DNA of 15,115 bases from Flavobacteriales bacterium (lineage in GTDB: Bacteria > Bacteroidota > Bacteroidia > Flavobacteriales_D > Crocinitomicaceae): the NCBI GenBank assembly GCA_947458985.1, contig CANHBA010000040.1:1-15115 (forward strand). Direction: 5' to 3'. A program made the position numbers and the translations under genes. The notes beneath the pieces are model-generated. The model was not told where the DNA came from, made no database searches, and was given only the letters and a program-made list of their open reading frames with translations. Below, in pieces: positions 12,717 to 15,115 of the stretch (the stretch's first letter is position 1; every line of letters begins with the position of its first letter).

Positions 12717-15115
12717 ATGAAAAAAATTTACACCCTCTTGACTGCCCTTTGCCTTGGCTCTTTTGCCATGGCTCAGGATGCCTTCTGGACACCTACCACC
12801 TACCGTGGTGCTTTTCCAGTAACCGACAACACACCTGCCACCGACTGGATATCTGGCTGGTCTAACTTCGATCCAGAAACAACTGTTTATCCAACAACAG
12901 TTACTACAGTTTCTGCTGACATCACTACCAACACAACATGGAGTGGTGTTGTCAAACTCATGAACAAAGTTTACGTTAAAAATAACGCGACACTTACAAT
13001 TGCACCTGGTACTATTATCCGCGGTGATAAACTCACACAAGGAACGCTTATCATTACCCGTGGTGCCAAAATTCTTGCTGACGGAACAGCTGCCAACCCT
13101 ATTGTATTTACCTCTAACGAAGCCGTTGGTGCTCGTAATGAAGGTGATTGGGGTGGTTTGGTCATTCTAGGTTTGGCAAAAAACAACCAACCAGGTGGTG
13201 TTGCCTTCATCGAAGGTATTGTACCTACAACTGACTCACAGTACGGTGGCTACTTTGACAACGACAACTCTGGTATCTTACGTTATGTTCGTGTAGAGTT
13301 TGCCGGTATTGCACTTGAGCCAAACAAAGAAATCAATGGTATTACCTTTGGTTCTGTTGGTAACCAAACTACTGTAGACTACGTTCAGGTTACGTTTTCT
13401 GGCGACGACTCTTTTGAATGGTTTGGTGGCACAGTGAATTGTAAGCACCTTATTGCATACCGTGGTCTTGACGACGACTTTGATACCGATTTCGGTTTCC
13501 GCGGAAAAATTCAATTTGGTTTGGCTATTCGTGACAAAGACATTTCTGATGCACCAGGTGATTCTAATTGTTTTGAATCTGATAACGATGCAGCAGGTTC
13601 AACAGCACAGCCTAAAACACGCCCCGTTTTCTCAAACATTACTATCGTTGGCCCTAAAGGAAATGGTTCAATCGCACTACCTACAGGTGAGAAATTCGAA
13701 AAATCTTTCCGTTTGAGAAGAAATACATCTACTTCTGTATTAAATTCTTTGGTAACAGGCTGGGAAAAAGGCTTATCCATTGAAGGTGCTCCTGTAGTGG
13801 CAAACCTAAATGGCGATACTATGGTATTCGTGAATAACATTTTGACCAACTTTGCGCAACCAACTTGGAGTACAGGTAACACAAACACCGTTCTTAACTC
13901 TGGTGGTTCTACCGCTGCATGGTACAACTCTTGGTGGGGTGTTGACGGCAATGACTCTACACAAACACTTGCTCAAGTCAACTGGGTCAACTTGTTTACT
14001 GCTTTAGGTGTTGCTCCTGATGCACGTTTGGGTGCAGGTTCAGTGGCGGCAACTGGCGCTACTTTTATGAACCCAGTATTCTATTCTATCGCAACTCCGG
14101 TAGTGGCTACAACCAGCTACACTTACTGCCAAGGTGCAACTGCAACTGCACTCACAGCAACTGCATTAACCGGTAACTCCCTTCGTTGGTATACACAAGC
14201 AACTGGTGGCACCTACACCACTACAGCTCCAGTACCTAGTACTACAACAGCTGGAACTTACACTTACTACGTTTCTCAAGCCAATGTTAGCAACGACGAA
14301 AGTATGCGTGCACCTATTACTGTCATCGTTAATGCACTTCCAGCAACACCATTAATTACTGCAAGTGGTTCAACTTCTTTCTGTACAGGTGGTTCTGTTG
14401 ACCTTTCTTCAAGTGCGGCAACTGGCAACGTATGGTCTAACAACCAAACTACAGCAACAATTACCGTTTCAACAACTGGCAACTACTCAGTTACGGTTAC
14501 TGACGCCAATGGTTGTTCAAGTGTTTCTGCTCCAATTTCAGTGAACGTTTCTAGCGCTCCTGCTCCAACTATCAGCGCAACTAGTACACAAGCGTGTTCT
14601 GGAGATGTGGTAACGGTTACCTCATCAGCGGCTGATTCTTATTTGTGGTCTTCAGGTGAAACTACACAAAGCATCCAGGTAACCAATACGGCAACAGTTT
14701 CTGTTACTGTAACGAACGCAAATGCTTGTAACGGTGTAGGCCAATCTGCTGCCACCAACATCACCTTCACCGCAACACCAACTGCTGCTGGTTCATTCAC
14801 TACTGCAGGTAATGTAGTTACTTTCACCAACACTTCAACCGGAGCTACTTCTTACTCTTGGGATTTCGGTGACTTCACCAACTCATCTGCAATGGCACCT
14901 GCGCATGCTTATGCTGCAAATGGCACCTACACGGTAGTGCTAACAGCTATCAACGGTAACTGCACAAGCACTGTAACTTTCGAAATCTCAATTGAAGTTG
15001 GAATGGAAGAAACACAAGCCATCAACTTTGAGGTGTATCCTAACCCAGCTGCAGAGCAAGTATTGGTTGCTTTTGAAAACAACTCTATTGGCACCTTGAA
15101 TATCCTAGATGCAAC
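12717..15115 (+). CDS. Large T9SS-secreted protein with Ig-like, PKD and type A sorting domains (3' partial)
   Basis: The frame starts at ATG 12717 and is still open at the window end after 799 codons. MKKIYTLLTALCLGSFAMAQ is a Sec signal peptide. Residues about 60-450 form an unnamed domain found in Bacteroidota exported proteins: a possible parallel-beta region (LTIAPGTIIRGD, GDWGGLVILG at 143), then FEWFGG (233) and the acidic GLDDDFDTDFGF (250), which could bind metal. Three Ig-like modules with paired cysteines follow (about 462-541, 542-612 and 616-686), then a PKD domain (about 691-765, YSWDFGDFTN). From about residue 770 (NFEVYPNPAAEQVLV) a T9SS type A sorting tail begins and is cut off by the window, so roughly 50 residues are missing. 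The protein should cross the outer membrane by T9SS and remain on or leave the surface. It lies 120 nt after the TonB receptor with its own likely promoter. Ligand or enzymatic activity is unknown. Confidence 0.88.
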   Translation, partial: MKKIYTLLTALCLGSFAMAQDAFWTPTTYRGAFPVTDNTPATDWISGWSNFDPETTVYPTTVTTVSADITTNTTWSGVVKLMNKVYVKNNATLTIAPGTIIRGDKLTQGTLIITRGAKILADGTAANPIVFTSNEAVGARNEGDWGGLVILGLAKNNQPGGVAFIEGIVPTTDSQYGGYFDNDNSGILRYVRVEFAGIALEPNKEINGITFGSVGNQTTVDYVQVTFSGDDSFEWFGGTVNCKHLIAYRGLDDDFDTDFGFRGKIQFGLAIRDKDISDAPGDSNCFESDNDAAGSTAQPKTRPVFSNITIVGPKGNGSIALPTGEKFEKSFRLRRNTSTSVLNSLVTGWEKGLSIEGAPVVANLNGDTMVFVNNILTNFAQPTWSTGNTNTVLNSGGSTAAWYNSWWGVDGNDSTQTLAQVNWVNLFTALGVAPDARLGAGSVAATGATFMNPVFYSIATPVVATTSYTYCQGATATALTATALTGNSLRWYTQATGGTYTTTAPVPSTTTAGTYTYYVSQANVSNDESMRAPITVIVNALPATPLITASGSTSFCTGGSVDLSSSAATGNVWSNNQTTATITVSTTGNYSVTVTDANGCSSVSAPISVNVSSAPAPTISATSTQACSGDVVTVTSSAADSYLWSSGETTQSIQVTNTATVSVTVTNANACNGVGQSAATNITFTATPTAAGSFTTAGNVVTFTNTSTGATSYSWDFGDFTNSSAMAPAHAYAANGTYTVVLTAINGNCTSTVTFEISIEVGMEETQAINFEVYPNPAAEQVLVAFENNSIGTLNILDA

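Noticed and set aside
13511..13951. Minus-strand open frame of 146 aa inside the T9SS cargo gene
   Set aside because: It lies entirely opposite a clearly coding gene, with no signal peptide, motif or start signals.

Overview
The window looks like chromosomal DNA of a member of the Bacteroidota, most likely Flavobacteriales (Crocinitomicaceae/Fluviicola-like is a guess). The evidence is a truncated type IX secretion (T9SS) type A sorting tail at the right end, a TonB-dependent receptor with an N-terminal carboxypeptidase-regulatory-like domain, a DUF5723/thrombospondin-3/OmpA outer-membrane protein, a DUF4920 lipoprotein, A-rich leaders mostly without Shine-Dalgarno sequences, and several sequences resembling the Bacteroidota promoter (TTG, about 19 nt, TAnnTTTG). 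No mobile element, CRISPR array, tRNA or rRNA was seen, and no gene-free stretch exceeds about 165 nt.

Layout. At 2-220 is the 3' end of a gene with a proline-rich tail, closed by a hairpin terminator that overlaps its stop codon. At 297-3250 is a plus-strand cluster: a membrane-anchored SurA/PpiD-type peptidyl-prolyl isomerase, 5-formyltetrahydrofolate cyclo-ligase one base later, and a 56-aa two-helix membrane protein that begins inside the cyclo-ligase gene behind a clear AGGAGG. At 4106-3219 two minus-strand genes for exported proteins (an unknown 122-aa secreted protein, then a DUF4920 lipoprotein) converge on this cluster and overlap its 3' end by 32 nt. Ribonuclease HII (GTG start) follows at 4160-4774.

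At 4869-9583 two genes overlap by ATGA: an unknown 715-aa N-terminally anchored protein whose C-terminal third looks like a beta-propeller, and an 856-aa outer-membrane protein made of a DUF5723 region, seven regular plus one degenerate thrombospondin type-3 repeats, and a peptidoglycan-binding OmpA domain. The coupling suggests that the two products work together in the envelope.

At 9747-15115 a TonB-dependent receptor is followed by a large secreted protein (unnamed N-terminal domain, Ig-like modules, PKD domain, T9SS tail) that runs off the window. There is no SusD between them. Upstream of both genes there are three TTAA cores spaced exactly 11 nt apart. This is the helical spacing of direct-repeat sites for PhoB/PhoP-type (OmpR-family) response regulators, and it suggests a shared, possibly phosphate-responsive regulon. 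This is the most interesting non-coding signal in the window, and it is an inference from sequence only.
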